Positions 1-9,966 of a stretch of 64,000 nucleotides of DNA are shown here, in pieces. The position numbers and the translations under genes are program-made. The notes under the pieces are model-generated. The model had not been told where the DNA came from. It ran no database searches and saw only the letters and a program-made list of their open reading frames with translations. Position 1 is the stretch's first letter; each line of letters opens with the position of its first letter. Where the stretch lies: NCBI GenBank assembly GCA_024583055.1, contig CP102145.1, forward strand, positions 2,092,662 through 2,156,661. Reading direction: 5' to 3'. This stretch comes from Streptococcus suis. Lineage in GTDB: Bacteria; Bacillota; Bacilli; Lactobacillales; Streptococcaceae.

Positions 1-84
1 ACCTTATTTTGGTTTTGGCGGACCAGTCGCCTGTTCAAAAAAATGTGGCAGACCACCCTTTATTATCTTGATAACAAATCTTAG
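1..84 (+). CDS. 3' end of an upstream ORF (partial, uncertain)
   Basis: Frame 1 is open from the window edge to a TAG at 82-84, and a terminator starts at the next base, as expected for a gene end. The 27 visible residues are basic and aromatic (they end in YYLDNKS) and could be the cytoplasmic tail of a membrane protein. The stretch is too short to tell a real C-terminus from chance, and no family is recognised. Confidence 0.3.
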   Translation, partial: TLFWFWRTSRLFKKMWQTTLYYLDNKS

Positions 85-107
85 CATCAGCCTTGCTGAT
101 GTTTTTT
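85..107 (+). terminator. Rho-independent terminator
   Basis: A 7-bp stem (CATCAGC / GCTGATG) with a 3-nt loop is followed by six T. It separates the upstream gene from rsmD. Confidence 0.8.
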
Positions 108-141
108 CAACTGTGTTTTAAGGAAAAGATTGGTTGTTTTG

Positions 142-150
142 TGCTATAAT
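142..150 (+). promoter_or_regulatory. Extended -10 promoter of rsmD
   Basis: TGCTATAAT is a perfect extended -10, without a clear -35. The ATG lies 7 nt after the hexamer, so the predicted start of transcription nearly coincides with the start codon and there is no room for a Shine-Dalgarno site. Confidence 0.7.
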
Positions 151-157
151 AGACCCT

Positions 158-697
158 ATGAGAATTGTATCAGGAAACTATGGCGGACGGCTCCTCAGGA
201 CCTTAGATGGCAAGACGACACGACCGACTTCGGACAAGGTTCGTGGAGCCATGTTCAATATGATTGGTCCCTATTTTGAAGGTGGGCGAGTGCTGGATTT
301 GTATGCTGGTAGCGGTGGCTTGTCCATTGAGGCAGTATCTCGGGGCATGGATGAGGCGGTCTTGGTCGAACGTGATCGCAAGGCCCAGGCCATTATCCGA
401 GAAAATATAGTCATGACCAAGGAGGAAGGTAAGTTCCGTCTCTTGCCCACGGAGGCCCGTCAGGCCTTGACTCAACTGGAAGGAGTCTTTGACCTGGTCT
501 TTCTGGATCCGCCCTATGCGGAGCAGGAGATTGAGGCAATGGTCACTGAACTCTGCCAGCGAAAACTTCTGTCCGAGGATGTCATGGTGGTTTGCGAGAC
601 GGATAAATCTGTCACACTTCCTGAAGAAATCGCAGAGCTGGGCATCTGGAAGGAAAAAGTCTACGGAATAAGTAAGGTAACAGTCTATGTCAGATAA
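158..697 (+). CDS. rsmD: 16S rRNA (guanine(966)-N(2))-methyltransferase RsmD
   Basis: Class I SAM-dependent methyltransferase of 179 aa, which in the family methylates G966 of 16S rRNA during 30S assembly. The SAM-binding loop DLYAGSGG lies near residues 47-54 and the catalytic DPPY motif of N-methyltransferases near 117-120. An in-frame ATG 24 nt upstream would sit before the -10 box, so ATG 158 is the better start. The mRNA is likely leaderless. The 3' end overlaps coaD by 11 nt, giving a cotranscribed rsmD-coaD-sepM unit, an arrangement common in Firmicutes. Confidence 0.95.
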   Translation: MRIVSGNYGGRLLRTLDGKTTRPTSDKVRGAMFNMIGPYFEGGRVLDLYAGSGGLSIEAVSRGMDEAVLVERDRKAQAIIRENIVMTKEEGKFRLLPTEARQALTQLEGVFDLVFLDPPYAEQEIEAMVTELCQRKLLSEDVMVVCETDKSVTLPEEIAELGIWKEKVYGISKVTVYVR

Positions 698-1175
698 AAT
701 TGGAATGTTTACAGGCTCCTTTGATCCCATTACCAAGGGACATTTGGACATTATCGAACGGGCCAGTAGCCTTTTTGACAGGCTTTATGTGGGGATTTTT
801 TACAATCCCAATAAAAATGGTCTCTTTACTGGTCAAGAGCGGCTGGACTTATTGGAGAAGGTCTTTGCCAAAGATGAGAAGATTCAGGTCTTTCTAGCGG
901 GTCAAGAGCTGGTGGTCGATGCAGCCCATGAACGGGGAGTGACCCATATTGTCCGCGGTTTGCGCAATGGGATTGACCTGGAATATGAGGCCAATTTTGA
1001 TTATTTCAATCGCCAGTTGGCCCCAGACTTGGAGACGGTATATTTGATTTCCAAGCCGGAATACCGCAATATTTCGTCCAGCCAAATCCGTGAACTGATA
1101 GCCTACAAGCAGGATATTAGTCCTTATGTGCCCGAGCTTGTTAGTAAGGAAATAGAAAAACATGAAAAAAAATAA
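687..1175 (+). CDS. coaD: Phosphopantetheine adenylyltransferase
   Basis: CoaD transfers AMP from ATP to 4'-phosphopantetheine, making dephospho-CoA, the penultimate step of coenzyme A synthesis. The 162 aa length is typical. Visible motifs are the N-terminal nucleotidyltransferase signature [10 protein letters not shown] (a T/HxGH motif) at residues 10-19 and the C-terminal ISSSQIR motif near 129-135 that contacts ATP. The gene overlaps rsmD by 11 nt and sepM by 14 nt, suggesting translational coupling. Confidence 0.97.
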   Translation: MSDKIGMFTGSFDPITKGHLDIIERASSLFDRLYVGIFYNPNKNGLFTGQERLDLLEKVFAKDEKIQVFLAGQELVVDAAHERGVTHIVRGLRNGIDLEYEANFDYFNRQLAPDLETVYLISKPEYRNISSSQIRELIAYKQDISPYVPELVSKEIEKHEKK

Positions 1176-2199
1176 AGGTCTCATTTTAATTTTATCTATC
1201 ATTTTAGGAGTACTCTTGCTCTGGTTTACGGTCTTTGTTCCCCTGCCCTATTATATCGAGAGTCCTGGCGGAGCTATGGATGTGCAACAGGTCCTGACGG
1301 TTAATGAGGAAGAGGACAAGAAGGACGGTTCTTATGAGTTTACCTATGTCTCTGTTCAGCAGGCAACGGCTCTGCAGCTGCTCTTTGCCCAATTTGATCC
1401 CTATGCGGATATTACTTCGGCTGAGGAGATGACGGGAGGAGCAGACAGCGAGGAATATTTCCGGATTGCGCAATTTTACATGGAAACTTCGCAGAATATG
1501 GCCAAATACCAGGGATTAACCTTGGCCAAAAAAGATGTTGAAATGGATTTCTTTGGGGTCTATGTGCTTGATTTGGCGGAGGATTCGACCTTTAAGGACG
1601 TTCTCAAGATTGCGGATACGGTTGTCAGTATCAATGGCAAGACCTTTGAGTCGTCGCCTGATTTGATTAAGTATGTCAGCGGTTTGGAACTGGGCAGTCC
1701 TGTGACGGTGGGCTATGTGACAAACGGTCAGGAAAAATCAGCTGACGGTAAGATTATCAAGCTGGTCAATGGAAAAAATGGTATCGGGATTACCCTGGTG
1801 GACCACACAGAGGTCAAGTCCTCAGTACCTATTGACTTCCAGACGGGCAATATCGGCGGTCCTAGTGCAGGTCTCATGTTCACTTTGGCTATCTATACCC
1901 AGCTGGCTGAGCCAGATTTAAGGGATGGCCGGACCATTGCAGGAACGGGAACCATTGAGCAGGACGGCAAGGTCGGCGATATTGGCGGGGCGGACAAGAA
2001 GGTCCTATCTGCTGCCAAGGCCGGTGCCAGCATCTTCTTTGTTCCTAATAATCCTGTGGATAAGGAAATCCTAAAAGAAAATCCAGATGCCAAGACCAAC
2101 TATGAGGAGGCCAAGGAGGCTGTAGAGAAAGCGGGAGTAGACATCGAGGTCGTACCTGTCAAAACAGTCCAAGATGCCATTGATTATTTAAAGAAATAG
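1162..2199 (+). CDS. sepM: Membrane-anchored PDZ / Lon-type serine protease (SepM/YlbL family)
   Basis: The 345-aa protein has one N-terminal membrane segment (about residues 7-27), a PDZ domain (about 130-200) and a C-terminal Lon-like protease domain. The catalytic Ser is in GGPSAG (Ser235) and the Lys in IGGADKK (Lys280 by family pattern). In S. mutans, SepM trims the competence pheromone outside the cell; a role in peptide maturation here is inference from family. The gene follows coaD with a 14-nt overlap and is closed by a terminator. Confidence 0.88.
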   Translation: MKKNKGLILILSIILGVLLLWFTVFVPLPYYIESPGGAMDVQQVLTVNEEEDKKDGSYEFTYVSVQQATALQLLFAQFDPYADITSAEEMTGGADSEEYFRIAQFYMETSQNMAKYQGLTLAKKDVEMDFFGVYVLDLAEDSTFKDVLKIADTVVSINGKTFESSPDLIKYVSGLELGSPVTVGYVTNGQEKSADGKIIKLVNGKNGIGITLVDHTEVKSSVPIDFQTGNIGGPSAGLMFTLAIYTQLAEPDLRDGRTIAGTGTIEQDGKVGDIGGADKKVLSAAKAGASIFFVPNNPVDKEILKENPDAKTNYEEAKEAVEKAGVDIEVVPVKTVQDAIDYLKK

Positions 2200-2206
2200 A
2201 GTTTGT

Positions 2207-2231
2207 GGAGTAACCTAGTTGCTCCTTTTTT
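2207..2231 (+). terminator. Terminator after sepM
   Basis: An 8-bp stem GGAGTAAC / GTTGCTCC (one T-G wobble) with a 3-nt loop is followed by six T. It ends the rsmD-coaD-sepM operon. Confidence 0.85.
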
Positions 2232-2290
2232 CTTAAAATTGTCAGAAATTTCTTTGAAAACTGATAGGAGGAGCATTCCTGTTAAAATCA

Positions 2291-2299
2291 TGGTATAAT
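2291..2299 (+). promoter_or_regulatory. Extended -10 promoter of yutD
   Basis: TGGTATAAT lies 43 nt upstream of the yutD ATG, downstream of the sepM terminator. Confidence 0.65.
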
Positions 2300-2342
2300 G
2301 GTAAGGTTAGAATGTATGAGAAACCAATAGAATGGAGGCCCA

Positions 2343-3014
2343 ATGAAAAAAGAAATTACACCAGAAATGTATAACTACAACAAGTATCCTGGTCCTAGTT
2401 TTGCTCGGGTTGGGGACAAGGTTGTCTCTGAAAATATCGAGTTGGACTTGCTAGAAAATCACAAGGATGCCTTTGACCAGACCATTTTCGGTCAACGCTT
2501 TTCCCAGCTTATGCTCAAGTTTGACTATATTGTGGGCGACTGGGGCAATGAACAATTGCGTCTCAAGGGATTCTACAAGGATGATAAGACGGTCAAGTCT
2601 GACTTGAAAATCGGTCGCTTGGATGACTATCTGACCGAGTTTTGTAATTTTGGTTGTGCTTATTTTGTCTTGGAAAATCCAAATCCACAGGAGCTGCCTG
2701 AAGAGGTGGAGGACAGACCACGTCGTAAGCGGAGCCGGTCTCGTAACCGCAATCGCAACCAGCAGCGGACGGAGCATATTTCCCATAAGGAACAACAAAA
2801 GGCTCAACCGGAGAAGAAGGGGCGGGACAATCGTGCCAAGTCCAACCGGAATGACCGTAAGAAGGTGGTGCGCCAGGATAAGGTGGCAGACCAGTCTCGG
2901 CACTTTACGGTACACCATGATAAGAAAGCTGGCAAGCAGGCGCCCAAGCAGGAGCGTAGACAAGCATCGGATGCCAAAGAGACCAAGCGTAGTTTTGTCA
3001 TTCGTCAGAAGTAG
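2343..3014 (+). CDS. yutD: YutD family protein with basic C-terminal tail
   Basis: The first ~120 residues match the YutD/DUF1027 family, a small globular domain of unknown function in Firmicutes. From about residue 125 to the end (223 aa) the protein is low-complexity and very rich in Arg, Lys, Gln and Asn ([11 protein letters not shown] and similar), as in RNA-binding tails. The last residues, SFVIRQK, resemble the end of CshA in this window (GFVIRNK). The gene sits 8 nt before rlmN, so a link to ribosome or RNA work is plausible but inferred. The start is supported by a GGAGG site at 2335-2339. Confidence 0.85.
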   Translation: MKKEITPEMYNYNKYPGPSFARVGDKVVSENIELDLLENHKDAFDQTIFGQRFSQLMLKFDYIVGDWGNEQLRLKGFYKDDKTVKSDLKIGRLDDYLTEFCNFGCAYFVLENPNPQELPEEVEDRPRRKRSRSRNRNRNQQRTEHISHKEQQKAQPEKKGRDNRAKSNRNDRKKVVRQDKVADQSRHFTVHHDKKAGKQAPKQERRQASDAKETKRSFVIRQK

Positions 3015-3022
3015 GGAGAAAC

Positions 3023-4135
3023 ATGAAACCATCAATTTATTCATTTAGCCAGGCCAATTTGGTGGACTGGATTTTAGAAAATGGCGAGAAGAAATTCCGC
3101 GCAACTCAGATTTGGGAGTGGCTCTACCGTTCGCGGGTTCAGTCCTTTGAAGAGATGACCAATTTGCCCAAATCTTTGATTGAAAAACTGGAGGAGAACT
3201 TTGTTGTCAATCCTTTGAAACAGCGGATTGTGCAGGAGTCAAAAGACGGTACGATTAAATACCTGTTCGAGTTGCCAGACGGCATGCTGATTGAGACGGT
3301 GCTCATGCGTCAGCACTACGGTTTGTCTGTCTGTGTGACGACCCAGGTCGGCTGTAATATCGGATGTACCTTCTGTGCCTCTGGTCTCATACCCAAGCAA
3401 CGGGACTTGACCAGTGGTGAAATTGTGGCTCAAATCATGCTGGTGCAGAAATATTTGGACGAACGTGGACAGAGTGAACGTGTCAGCCACATCGTTGTCA
3501 TGGGGATTGGTGAACCGCTGGATAATTACGATAACGTCATGACTTTCTTGCGGGTTGTCAATGATGACAAGGGGCTGGCTATCGGTGCCCGTCACATTAC
3601 TGTGTCGACGTCTGGCTTGGCACCAAAAATCAAGGATTTTGCCCGCGAAGGCGTTCAGGTCAACCTGGCCGTGTCCCTTCACGCGCCAAATAATGACCTA
3701 CGTTCCAGCATCATGCGCATCAACCGTAAGTACCCTATTGAGGTTTTGTTTGAGGCGATTGAGGATTATATCCAAACGACCAACCGTCGCGTGACCTTCG
3801 AGTACATCATGCTCAATGAAGTGAATGACGGTTTGGAACAGGCTCAGGAATTGGCAGACTTGACCAAGAATATCCGCAAATTGTCCTATATCAACCTGAT
3901 TCCTTACAATCCGGTATCTGAGCATGACCAGTACAGCCGGTCGACCCGTGAGCGGACCCTTGCCTTCTTTGACCTGCTTAAGAAAAATGGGGTCAACTGT
4001 GTCGTTCGTCAAGAGCATGGCACGGATATTGATGCCGCTTGTGGTCAGCTGCGTTCCAATACGCTCAAGAAAGACCGTGAAAAGGCGCGTGCCCGCATCG
4101 CTGCAGCCAAGGCCAAGGCAGGTATTCAGGCATGA
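3023..4135 (+). CDS. rlmN: 23S rRNA / tRNA (adenine C2)-methyltransferase RlmN
   Basis: Radical SAM enzyme of 370 aa that methylates C2 of A2503 in 23S rRNA and A37 of some tRNAs. The [4Fe-4S] cysteines are Cys111, Cys115 and Cys118 (CNIGCTFC); the methyl-carrying Cys is near 340 in DAACGQL. The GEPLDN motif is present. The gene lies 8 nt after yutD and overlaps the VanZ-like gene by 4 nt (ATGA), so the three form an operon. Confidence 0.96.
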   Translation: MKPSIYSFSQANLVDWILENGEKKFRATQIWEWLYRSRVQSFEEMTNLPKSLIEKLEENFVVNPLKQRIVQESKDGTIKYLFELPDGMLIETVLMRQHYGLSVCVTTQVGCNIGCTFCASGLIPKQRDLTSGEIVAQIMLVQKYLDERGQSERVSHIVVMGIGEPLDNYDNVMTFLRVVNDDKGLAIGARHITVSTSGLAPKIKDFAREGVQVNLAVSLHAPNNDLRSSIMRINRKYPIEVLFEAIEDYIQTTNRRVTFEYIMLNEVNDGLEQAQELADLTKNIRKLSYINLIPYNPVSEHDQYSRSTRERTLAFFDLLKKNGVNCVVRQEHGTDIDAACGQLRSNTLKKDREKARARIAAAKAKAGIQA

Positions 4136-4650
4136 GAAGATTATTCCTCAGTGACGGCAATTTGACTGGTCTTGGAAGAAAGATATACAAAATCTTAGCT
4201 GGAGCCTATGCTCTGGCTATTGTTTTCATGTGTTTCCTCCCGCAGTCCTGGTATCCCCAGTACAAGGATTTTTCCACTCCGGGCATCATCCAGGTCGGGC
4301 GCCTCTATTTTCTGCCGGTTCCCTTTAATAGCATCGTCAACGGTGACAAGGTCGACAGTCTGGCGGATTTGGGCTGGATTTTCCTGCAAAATGCCACCAA
4401 TATTTTCCTGCTCTTTCCTCTCGTTTTGGCTCTTGTTTTTCTTTTTGAAAAATGGCGGAGCCTTCGAGCAGCTGCCCTCTATAGTTTTTGTATCAGCCTC
4501 TTTATTGAGTGCACCCAACTCTTGTTGGATCTTCTGATTGATGCCGGCCGTGTCTTTGAAATTGATGACCTCTGGACCAATACGCTGGGTGGTGTGTTGG
4601 CTTACCTGTTCTATCGGTTCTGGTACCGTATCTATAAGCAGAAGAAATAA
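4132..4650 (+). CDS. VanZ-like membrane protein
   Basis: The 172-aa protein has about four hydrophobic segments and the VanZ-family pattern: an early FLPQSWYP loop, then [14 protein letters not shown], a conserved ECTQL Glu (about residue 126), and a C-terminal [10 protein letters not shown] motif. VanZ lowers teicoplanin binding in Tn1546, but chromosomal relatives in streptococci have no settled role. It is translationally coupled to rlmN by a 4-nt overlap. A second VanZ-like gene lies at 60818-61396. Confidence 0.85.
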   Translation: MRRLFLSDGNLTGLGRKIYKILAGAYALAIVFMCFLPQSWYPQYKDFSTPGIIQVGRLYFLPVPFNSIVNGDKVDSLADLGWIFLQNATNIFLLFPLVLALVFLFEKWRSLRAAALYSFCISLFIECTQLLLDLLIDAGRVFEIDDLWTNTLGGVLAYLFYRFWYRIYKQKK

Positions 4651-4694
4651 AATGAATGATTATTCGGATTTTTCAGAAAATTCCGCAAAAACCA

Positions 4695-4723
4695 TTGACT
4701 GCTTTCATATAATCTTGTAAAAT
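4695..4723 (+). promoter_or_regulatory. Orphan sigma-A promoter
   Basis: TTGACT, a 17-bp spacer and TAAAAT form a near-consensus promoter just after the VanZ-like gene. The only downstream gene on this strand before the terminator would be a tiny ORF; the next gene, nadE, is on the other strand. Confidence 0.6.
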
Positions 4724-4729
4724 ATGTAT

Positions 4730-4865
4730 AATTAATCAAATGACTTACGGGATTTGGTTAGTGGATGAAATAATGATGGGATTCCTTGAATATTCGTGCA
4801 TGTTTATTCGTCTTGTTTCATAGAAAAACCTCACTGTTTAGCTGTTACAGTGAGGTTTTTTTCTG
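4730..4865 (+). ncRNA. Candidate small RNA between vanZ-like gene and nadE
   Basis: The predicted transcript starts near 4730 from the promoter at 4695-4723 and ends at the strong hairpin at 4824-4860. It is about 130 nt and holds no convincing ORF; one 16-codon frame from about 4771 (MMGFLEYSC...) lacks a good ribosome site. No RNA family was recognised. Confidence 0.4.
4824..4865 (+). terminator. Bidirectional terminator
   Basis: The perfect 14-nt arms AAAAACCTCACTGT / ACAGTGAGGTTTTT flank a 9-nt loop. Poly-A before and poly-T after allow it to act on both strands, ending the candidate sRNA (+) and nadE (-). Confidence 0.85.
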
Positions 4866-4878
4866 TGTTTCAAGTGAT

Positions 4879-5703
4879 TTATTTCCAAAAATCGTCAAAT
4901 ACCGTAATCGGTAGGTGGCGTTTGTGTTCTGTTTTTTTCCACCAGCCTTCGATGATTTCTTGGGCCTGGGCGTCGATGGTTTTTCCCTCTAGATAATCAT
5001 CAATCTGATCATAGGTCACGCCGAGGGCTACTTCATCTGCCAGACCAGGCTTGTTTTCCTCCAAATCAGCCGTAGGAATTTTATCATAGAGCTTGCGGTC
5101 CGAACCGAGAGCAGCCAAGAGCTGCTTGCCTTGACGCTTGTTGAGGCGGAAGAGTGGGAGAATGTCTGCACCGCCATCGCCATGCTTGGTGAAAAAGCCT
5201 GTAATATTTTCTGCGGCATGGTCGGTTCCGATAACGGCACCCTTGCGTTCGCCAGCGACAGCGTATTGGGCAATCATCCGCATGCGGGCCTTGGCATTTC
5301 CCTTGTTAAAATCAGACATTGGCAGGCCAGTCGCTTTGACGGCATCTGCTATAGCATCCGTCGCATCCTTGATATTGATGGTCAGGCTGACATCTGGCTG
5401 AATGAAAGCAAGAGCGGCTTGGGCGTCGGATTCATCAGCCTGAACGCCATAAGGGAGACGAATCGCTATGAATTGGTAGTCCTCATCTCCTGTCTCAGCC
5501 CGCATTTCTTCCATGGTTAATTGGGCCAGGCGACCAGCCAAGGTCGAATCTTGACCGCCAGAGATGCCCAGAACATAGGTTTTTAGGAAGGGGTGTTTTT
5601 TCAGGTAATCCTTGAGAAATTGGATAGACGTACGGATTTCTTCTTGTGGATCAATTTCGGGCTTGACGCCCAGCTGTTGGATAATCGTTTTTTGTAAGGA
5701 CAT
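4879..5703 (-). CDS. nadE: NH3-dependent NAD+ synthetase
   Basis: NadE amidates deamido-NAD with ammonia and ATP, the last step to NAD. The 274 aa length is usual for the ammonia-dependent form without a glutaminase domain. The PP-loop SGGQDST is near residues 49-55, and the conserved [22 protein letters not shown] block is present. It lies 11 nt after pncB, so the pair forms an NAD salvage operon. Confidence 0.96.
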   Translation of the reverse strand: MSLQKTIIQQLGVKPEIDPQEEIRTSIQFLKDYLKKHPFLKTYVLGISGGQDSTLAGRLAQLTMEEMRAETGDEDYQFIAIRLPYGVQADESDAQAALAFIQPDVSLTINIKDATDAIADAVKATGLPMSDFNKGNAKARMRMIAQYAVAGERKGAVIGTDHAAENITGFFTKHGDGGADILPLFRLNKRQGKQLLAALGSDRKLYDKIPTADLEENKPGLADEVALGVTYDQIDDYLEGKTIDAQAQEIIEGWWKKTEHKRHLPITVFDDFWK

Positions 5704-5714
5704 AGGAGCCTCTC

Positions 5715-7175
5715 TTATATAGATTTTGCTTGACTTTGCTTGCGAATGCGATGGATGAGGTCCATCTTGTTATCCCAGACATCTTGGGCAAGGTCAACAG
5801 GGTAGAGCTGTGGATTGAGTACGCGCTTGTATTCGTCCCAGAGTTGGTCAATTTCTTGGTTGGCATAGGATTGAATATCCGCCAAACTTGGTAATTCATA
5901 GACCTGCTTGCCTTCTTCAAAAATAGGAACCAAGAGCGGACGAGCCTCAAAATTCTCAATCGTCTTTTTGATATAGGTGTAGGTCGGGTGGAACATGTAG
6001 ATGCTGTCCATCTTGGTCACATCTGTGTCGGCAAAAGTAATATAATCGCCTTCTGACTTGCCTTTTTCCTTAGAAGTAATGCGCCAAACCTGTTTTTTAC
6101 CCGGGGTAGACACTTTTTCTGCGTTGGACGATAGTTTGATTGTGTCACGCATGACTCCATTTTCCTCTTCGATGGCAACAATCTTGTAGACAGCACCGAG
6201 AGCTGGTTGGTCGTAGGCTGTAATCAATTTTGTTCCGACACCCCAGACATCAATTTTAGCCTTCTGCATCTTGAGGTTGAGGATGGTATTTTCATCCAAG
6301 TCGTTAGAAGCGTAAATCTTGGCTTCAGTAAAACCAGCGTCGTCCAGCTGTTGACGGACTTTTTTAGAAATGTAGGCCATGTCACCAGAGTCAATACGAA
6401 CACCTTTGAAATTGATTTTGTCGCCCATTTCCTTGGCGACACGGATAGCGGCTGGCACACCAACACGGAGGGTATCGTAGGTATCGACCAAGAAAACGCA
6501 ATCCTTATGAGTCTCTGCATAGGCCTTGAAGGCTTGATAATCGTCGCCATAGGTTTGAACCAAGGCATGAGCATGGGTACCAGCTACAGGAATGCCAAAT
6601 ATTTTGCCGGCTCGGACGTTGGAAGTGGCTGAAGCACCACCGATAAAGGCTGCGCGTGTTCCCCAGATGGCTGCATCCATTTCTTGGGCCCGGCGTGTCC
6701 CGAATTCCATCAAGGGTTCGTCCTCGATAACGGCTTTAATGCGACGGGCCTTGGTAGCAATCAAGGTCTGGTAGTTGACGATATTCAAAATAGCCGTTTC
6801 AATCAATTGGCACTGAGCCAGCGGTCCCTCAACCTGCATAATCGGTTCATTGGCGTATACCAAATCCCCTTCCTTGGCTGAACGAAGGCTCAACTTCATC
6901 TCTAAATTGGCTAAATAATCCAGAAAATCCTCTGGATAGCCCAATTCGGTCAAGTAGTCAATATCTGTCTGGCTAAAGGTCAGGTTGTTAAGATAGTGGA
7001 CAACCCGCTCTAGCCCTGCAAAGACTGCGTAGCCATTTTCAAAGGGTTGCTTACGGAAATACACTTCAAAAACCGCCCTTTTATTGTGAATGTTTTGCTT
7101 GAAGTAGACCTGCATCATATTGATTTGATAGAGGTCGGTGTGCATGGTCAGGCTGTCGTCTGTATATAGAGTCAT
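5715..7175 (-). CDS. pncB: Nicotinate phosphoribosyltransferase
   Basis: PncB joins nicotinate to PRPP to make nicotinate mononucleotide, the entry to the Preiss-Handler route that NadE completes. The 486-aa protein starts at ATG 7175 (MTLYTDDS), which has an AAAGGAG site; an upstream in-frame extension is not family-like. Recognisable blocks include [22 protein letters not shown] and RIDSGDMAY (phosphoribosyl-binding). With nadE and no visible de novo genes, this suggests dependence on nicotinate salvage, though other genes may lie elsewhere. Confidence 0.96.
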   Translation of the reverse strand: MTLYTDDSLTMHTDLYQINMMQVYFKQNIHNKRAVFEVYFRKQPFENGYAVFAGLERVVHYLNNLTFSQTDIDYLTELGYPEDFLDYLANLEMKLSLRSAKEGDLVYANEPIMQVEGPLAQCQLIETAILNIVNYQTLIATKARRIKAVIEDEPLMEFGTRRAQEMDAAIWGTRAAFIGGASATSNVRAGKIFGIPVAGTHAHALVQTYGDDYQAFKAYAETHKDCVFLVDTYDTLRVGVPAAIRVAKEMGDKINFKGVRIDSGDMAYISKKVRQQLDDAGFTEAKIYASNDLDENTILNLKMQKAKIDVWGVGTKLITAYDQPALGAVYKIVAIEEENGVMRDTIKLSSNAEKVSTPGKKQVWRITSKEKGKSEGDYITFADTDVTKMDSIYMFHPTYTYIKKTIENFEARPLLVPIFEEGKQVYELPSLADIQSYANQEIDQLWDEYKRVLNPQLYPVDLAQDVWDNKMDLIHRIRKQSQAKSI

Positions 7176-7212
7176 GGTATTCTCCTTTGCTAACAATAAT
7201 ATCATTATAACA

Positions 7213-7236
7213 AAAAAATCGGGAAAACCCGATTTA
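7213..7236 (-). terminator. Terminator after prepilin peptidase gene
   Basis: AAATCGGG and CCCGATTT around a 4-nt loop form a perfect 8-bp stem with a T-run on the minus strand. It separates the peptidase gene from pncB. Confidence 0.8.
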
Positions 7237-7878
7237 AAGAACAATAGTCACCAAAATACTGGCCAAAAAGAGGAAGGGGACATAGGGCAGGGACCGAGAT
7301 TTAAAGATGTAGAAGATAGCCAGACCCAGGAGGGAGCTGATTTGGACAATCCAGAGAATTTCGGTAAAGCCAAAAAGCAGGGATAGGCTGGCTAGATAGA
7401 GGAAGTCGCCTGAGCCGATAGACTTGGACATTTTTTCTGTCACAAAGGCTAGGACCAAAAAGCCACAGAAGAGCCAATTGAGTTGAGATAAGATTAGGGC
7501 TACAAGGGTAAAGACCAACCAGACCATGAAGGGATATTCCTGGTGTTTGATGTCATAAATAGTCAAGACCAGGCCGCCAAGGACCAGCACCATTTCCATA
7601 AGGGAAAGGACTTGAAAATGGCAGAGCAGGACCAAGAGACCAGACAAGACTTCCAGTCCCAGATACCAATAAGGGATTTTGGCTCTGCAGTAGCGGCATT
7701 TGGATTTGGTCAGGACTTGGGAAACAATGGGAATCAAATCCCAGGCCTTGAGCCTACGCTTGCAGGCATTGCAGTGGCTGGCAGGTGCAACGATAGATTG
7801 CTCGGGAAACCGGTCGATGACCAGACCGAGGAAGGAACCGATAGAGGCTCCAAGGAAAAATAAGATAATTGCTTTCAT
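7234..7878 (-). CDS. Type IV prepilin peptidase (A24), competence ComC/CilC
   Basis: Membrane aspartyl protease of 214 aa that cleaves and N-methylates prepilins, needed for the ComG transformation pilus in streptococci. The start is ATG 7878 (MKAIILFFLG); the longer reading lacks a ribosome site. The N-terminal zinc-type domain has CNAC and CRYC, then come several membrane segments with the active-site aspartates in DIKHQEYP and the GSGD motif. The symbol is left blank because comC also names the pheromone gene. No perfect ComX box was found. Confidence 0.9.
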   Translation of the reverse strand: MKAIILFFLGASIGSFLGLVIDRFPEQSIVAPASHCNACKRRLKAWDLIPIVSQVLTKSKCRYCRAKIPYWYLGLEVLSGLLVLLCHFQVLSLMEMVLVLGGLVLTIYDIKHQEYPFMVWLVFTLVALILSQLNWLFCGFLVLAFVTEKMSKSIGSGDFLYLASLSLLFGFTEILWIVQISSLLGLAIFYIFKSRSLPYVPFLFLASILVTIVL

Positions 7879-7930
7879 ACCTATTAGTTCGCAAATGGGA
7901 GAGGAAAATGAGATATTTTTTAAAATTTTT

Positions 7931-8749
7931 TTACAAAATTTCGATGGTGCTTTGGACAATGCCAAAGGTAATGAGAGAATTTCGTATGTTTGCTTTGGTC
8001 TTGTCTGCTACAGCAGGATTTGTTAGTTTGACCGTCACTGTCGCACAATGGTCATATCCATCCATGGTCCAGACATTTAGCTGAGTGATTTCGTGAACAT
8101 TTTCAAGAGCCAGGAGGACTCCTTTAACTTCTTCAAGATTTACTCCTTGCGGACTGGTTTCAAGTAAAATCTTAACATTGTTCCAAGCTTTTGGCAGGGC
8201 TTTGGAGAGGATGAAGATAGCAATACCGAGTGAGAGTAATGGGTCTAGAAAGTACCAATCAGTGAATTGAAGAATGATGGAAACAAGGATGACCGCCAGC
8301 CATCCCAAAATATCCTCTAAAAAGTGTAAGCTGAGAATGGATTCATTATGGCTATGGCCATTTTTTACAATACGAGAAGCAAAGAAATTGATGATGACAG
8401 CGATAATCCCAAGTATCAGCATCCCATCCTGATTGACAGGCTGGGGATGGAAAAGATTGGGAATGTTTTCTACAAGGATCAAGCTGGAGCCGATAATCAG
8501 AATGCTGGAAGTCAAGAGAGCAGCCAAAATATTCCATCTCTTGTAGCCAAAAGGATAGAACTTGTCAGCAGGTTTATTGGCATAGGTTTGCATGATGGCA
8601 GAGCTTCCGATGGCGAGGGCGTCACCCAAATCATGAACAGCATCTGCTAAGATGGCGCTGGAACCAAAGAGCCAGCCAAAGATAAACTCGATGATAGAAA
8701 AGCTGAGATTGAGGAGAAAAGCGATAAATGTATTTTTAGAAGATGACAT
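7931..8749 (-). CDS. Cation diffusion facilitator (CDF) metal efflux transporter
   Basis: The 272-aa protein starts at MSSSKNTF (ATG 8749, AAGGGA site upstream). Six membrane helices carry the CDF metal sites, with ADAVHDLGD in helix 2 and HFLEDILGW in helix 5, followed by a cytoplasmic C-terminal domain. The HxxxD and HxxxD pattern is typical of zinc-type exporters of the CzcD/ZitB group. It is divergent from a TetR-type gene, which suggests local control; the substrate metal is not determined. Confidence 0.88.
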   Translation of the reverse strand: MSSSKNTFIAFLLNLSFSIIEFIFGWLFGSSAILADAVHDLGDALAIGSSAIMQTYANKPADKFYPFGYKRWNILAALLTSSILIIGSSLILVENIPNLFHPQPVNQDGMLILGIIAVIINFFASRIVKNGHSHNESILSLHFLEDILGWLAVILVSIILQFTDWYFLDPLLSLGIAIFILSKALPKAWNNVKILLETSPQGVNLEEVKGVLLALENVHEITQLNVWTMDGYDHCATVTVKLTNPAVADKTKANIRNSLITFGIVQSTIEIL

Positions 8750-8824
8750 GAGATTCCCTTTCTGTGTTATACTGTTTATAGGTTTATTATGTACTGTAAT
8801 GAGCCGAAAAACTAGAAACAAGAG

Positions 8825-8855
8825 AAACGGTTTGTCTTTTTCTGAACAAATTGTT
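8825..8855. promoter_or_regulatory. Candidate TetR operator region
   Basis: The 121-bp divergent region holds two small inverted repeats, AAAC-G-GTTT (8825-8833) and AACAA-A-TTGTT (8845-8855), just before the regulator start. Both are short, so binding is only suggested by position. Confidence 0.3.
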
Positions 8856-8870
8856 TGAAATGTACGAAAA

Positions 8871-9389
8871 ATGGATAGACGAATTGCAAAAACAAAAAGA
8901 GCTATTTTTCAGGCTTTTTTGACCTTATTAAATGATAAAGGTTATGATGACATGCGCGTGCAGGATGTTATTGACCTGGCAGATGTGGGGCGTTCCACTT
9001 TCTATGCCCACTATGCCAGTAAAGAGGCTCTTTTGGAAGAACTTTGTCATGACCTCTTTCACCACTTATTTACAGGTCGTGAAGATGCGGATGTGAAGAC
9101 TTTGTTGGCTCATATTTTCAAACACTTTCGAACCAATCAAGACCGAGTTGCCAGCCTTTTATTGTCCCGCAATGCCTATTTTCTAAGAGAACTGGAAGCG
9201 GAGCTGAAACACGACATTTTTCCAAAAGTGGTTGAAGACTACATGCAGGGCAAGGGGAATCTTCCAGAGGATTTGCTGGTACATTTTGTTGTGACCACTT
9301 TTGTGGAGACGGTCAGCTGGTGGTTGCAGCAACGCAAAAAGGTGGACGAAGCCACCTTGACCGAATATTATGTAAGATTATTAGCTTAA
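8871..9389 (+). CDS. TetR/AcrR family transcriptional regulator
   Basis: The 172-aa protein has an N-terminal TetR helix-turn-helix (residues 5-50, including VQDVIDLADVGRSTFYAHYASKEAL) and a short C-terminal ligand domain of the type found in DhaS-like regulators. It lies head-to-head with the CDF transporter, the usual arrangement for a local repressor. In S. pneumoniae a TetR-type SczA activates czcD for zinc resistance; whether this is the same regulator is inference. Confidence 0.85.
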   Translation: MDRRIAKTKRAIFQAFLTLLNDKGYDDMRVQDVIDLADVGRSTFYAHYASKEALLEELCHDLFHHLFTGREDADVKTLLAHIFKHFRTNQDRVASLLLSRNAYFLRELEAELKHDIFPKVVEDYMQGKGNLPEDLLVHFVVTTFVETVSWWLQQRKKVDEATLTEYYVRLLA

Positions 9390-9398
9390 GGAGTGAAA

Positions 9399-9941
9399 AT
9401 GCTTAGACCTTTACACATGGCTCATGCCTTTTTAGAAGAGATTTTAACAGACCAGGACCTAGCGGTCGATGCGACTATGGGAAATGGCCATGACACGCTA
9501 TTTTTAGCCCAGCGAGCAGGAAAAGTTGTGGCCTTTGATATTCAGGAACAAGCCCTGACCACAACAGCTGAAAAACTAGAAAAAGCTGGCTTGACCAATG
9601 CCAAATTGGTTTTGTCAGGGCACGAAAATTTAGACCAGTATGTGGATGAATGCAAGGCAGCAATTTTTAATCTAGGCTATTTACCGTCAGCGGATAAATC
9701 GGTCATCACCCTACCTGATACGACCTTGGAGGCCATTCAAAAAGTCCTGGACTGCCTGGTGGTAGGTGGCCGTCTAGCTATCATGATTTACTATGGTCAT
9801 GAGGGTGGAAGTAGAGAAAAGGATGCTGTGCTGGACTTTGTGAAAGGATTGGACCAGACTGTCTTTACAGCCATGCTCTACCAGCCCCTCAATCAGGTCA
9901 ATACACCGCCATTTTTGGTCATGGTAGAACGGATGAAATAG
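9399..9941 (+). CDS. mnmM: tRNA mnm5s2U-type methyltransferase MnmM (YtqB family)
   Basis: Class I SAM methyltransferase of the YtqB/rRNA_methylase family, 180 aa. YtqB relatives (MnmM) methylate nm5s2U34 in tRNA in Gram-positive bacteria, replacing the MnmC step. The SAM loop DATMGNGHD lies near residues 25-33 and an FNLGYLPS motif replaces the usual NPPY. ATG 9399 is preferred: an in-frame GTG at 9393 overlaps the AAGGAG site (9388-9393), which is correctly spaced only for the ATG. It follows the TetR gene by 9 nt. Confidence 0.85.
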   Translation: MLRPLHMAHAFLEEILTDQDLAVDATMGNGHDTLFLAQRAGKVVAFDIQEQALTTTAEKLEKAGLTNAKLVLSGHENLDQYVDECKAAIFNLGYLPSADKSVITLPDTTLEAIQKVLDCLVVGGRLAIMIYYGHEGGSREKDAVLDFVKGLDQTVFTAMLYQPLNQVNTPPFLVMVERMK

Positions 9942-9966
9942 TTTAGTGTTATCCTACTGAGAAAGC

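Noticed and set aside
7879..7895. TGCGAACTA before the prepilin peptidase gene as ComX (cin) box
   Set aside because: It differs from TACGAATA at several positions and lies only a few nt from the ATG.
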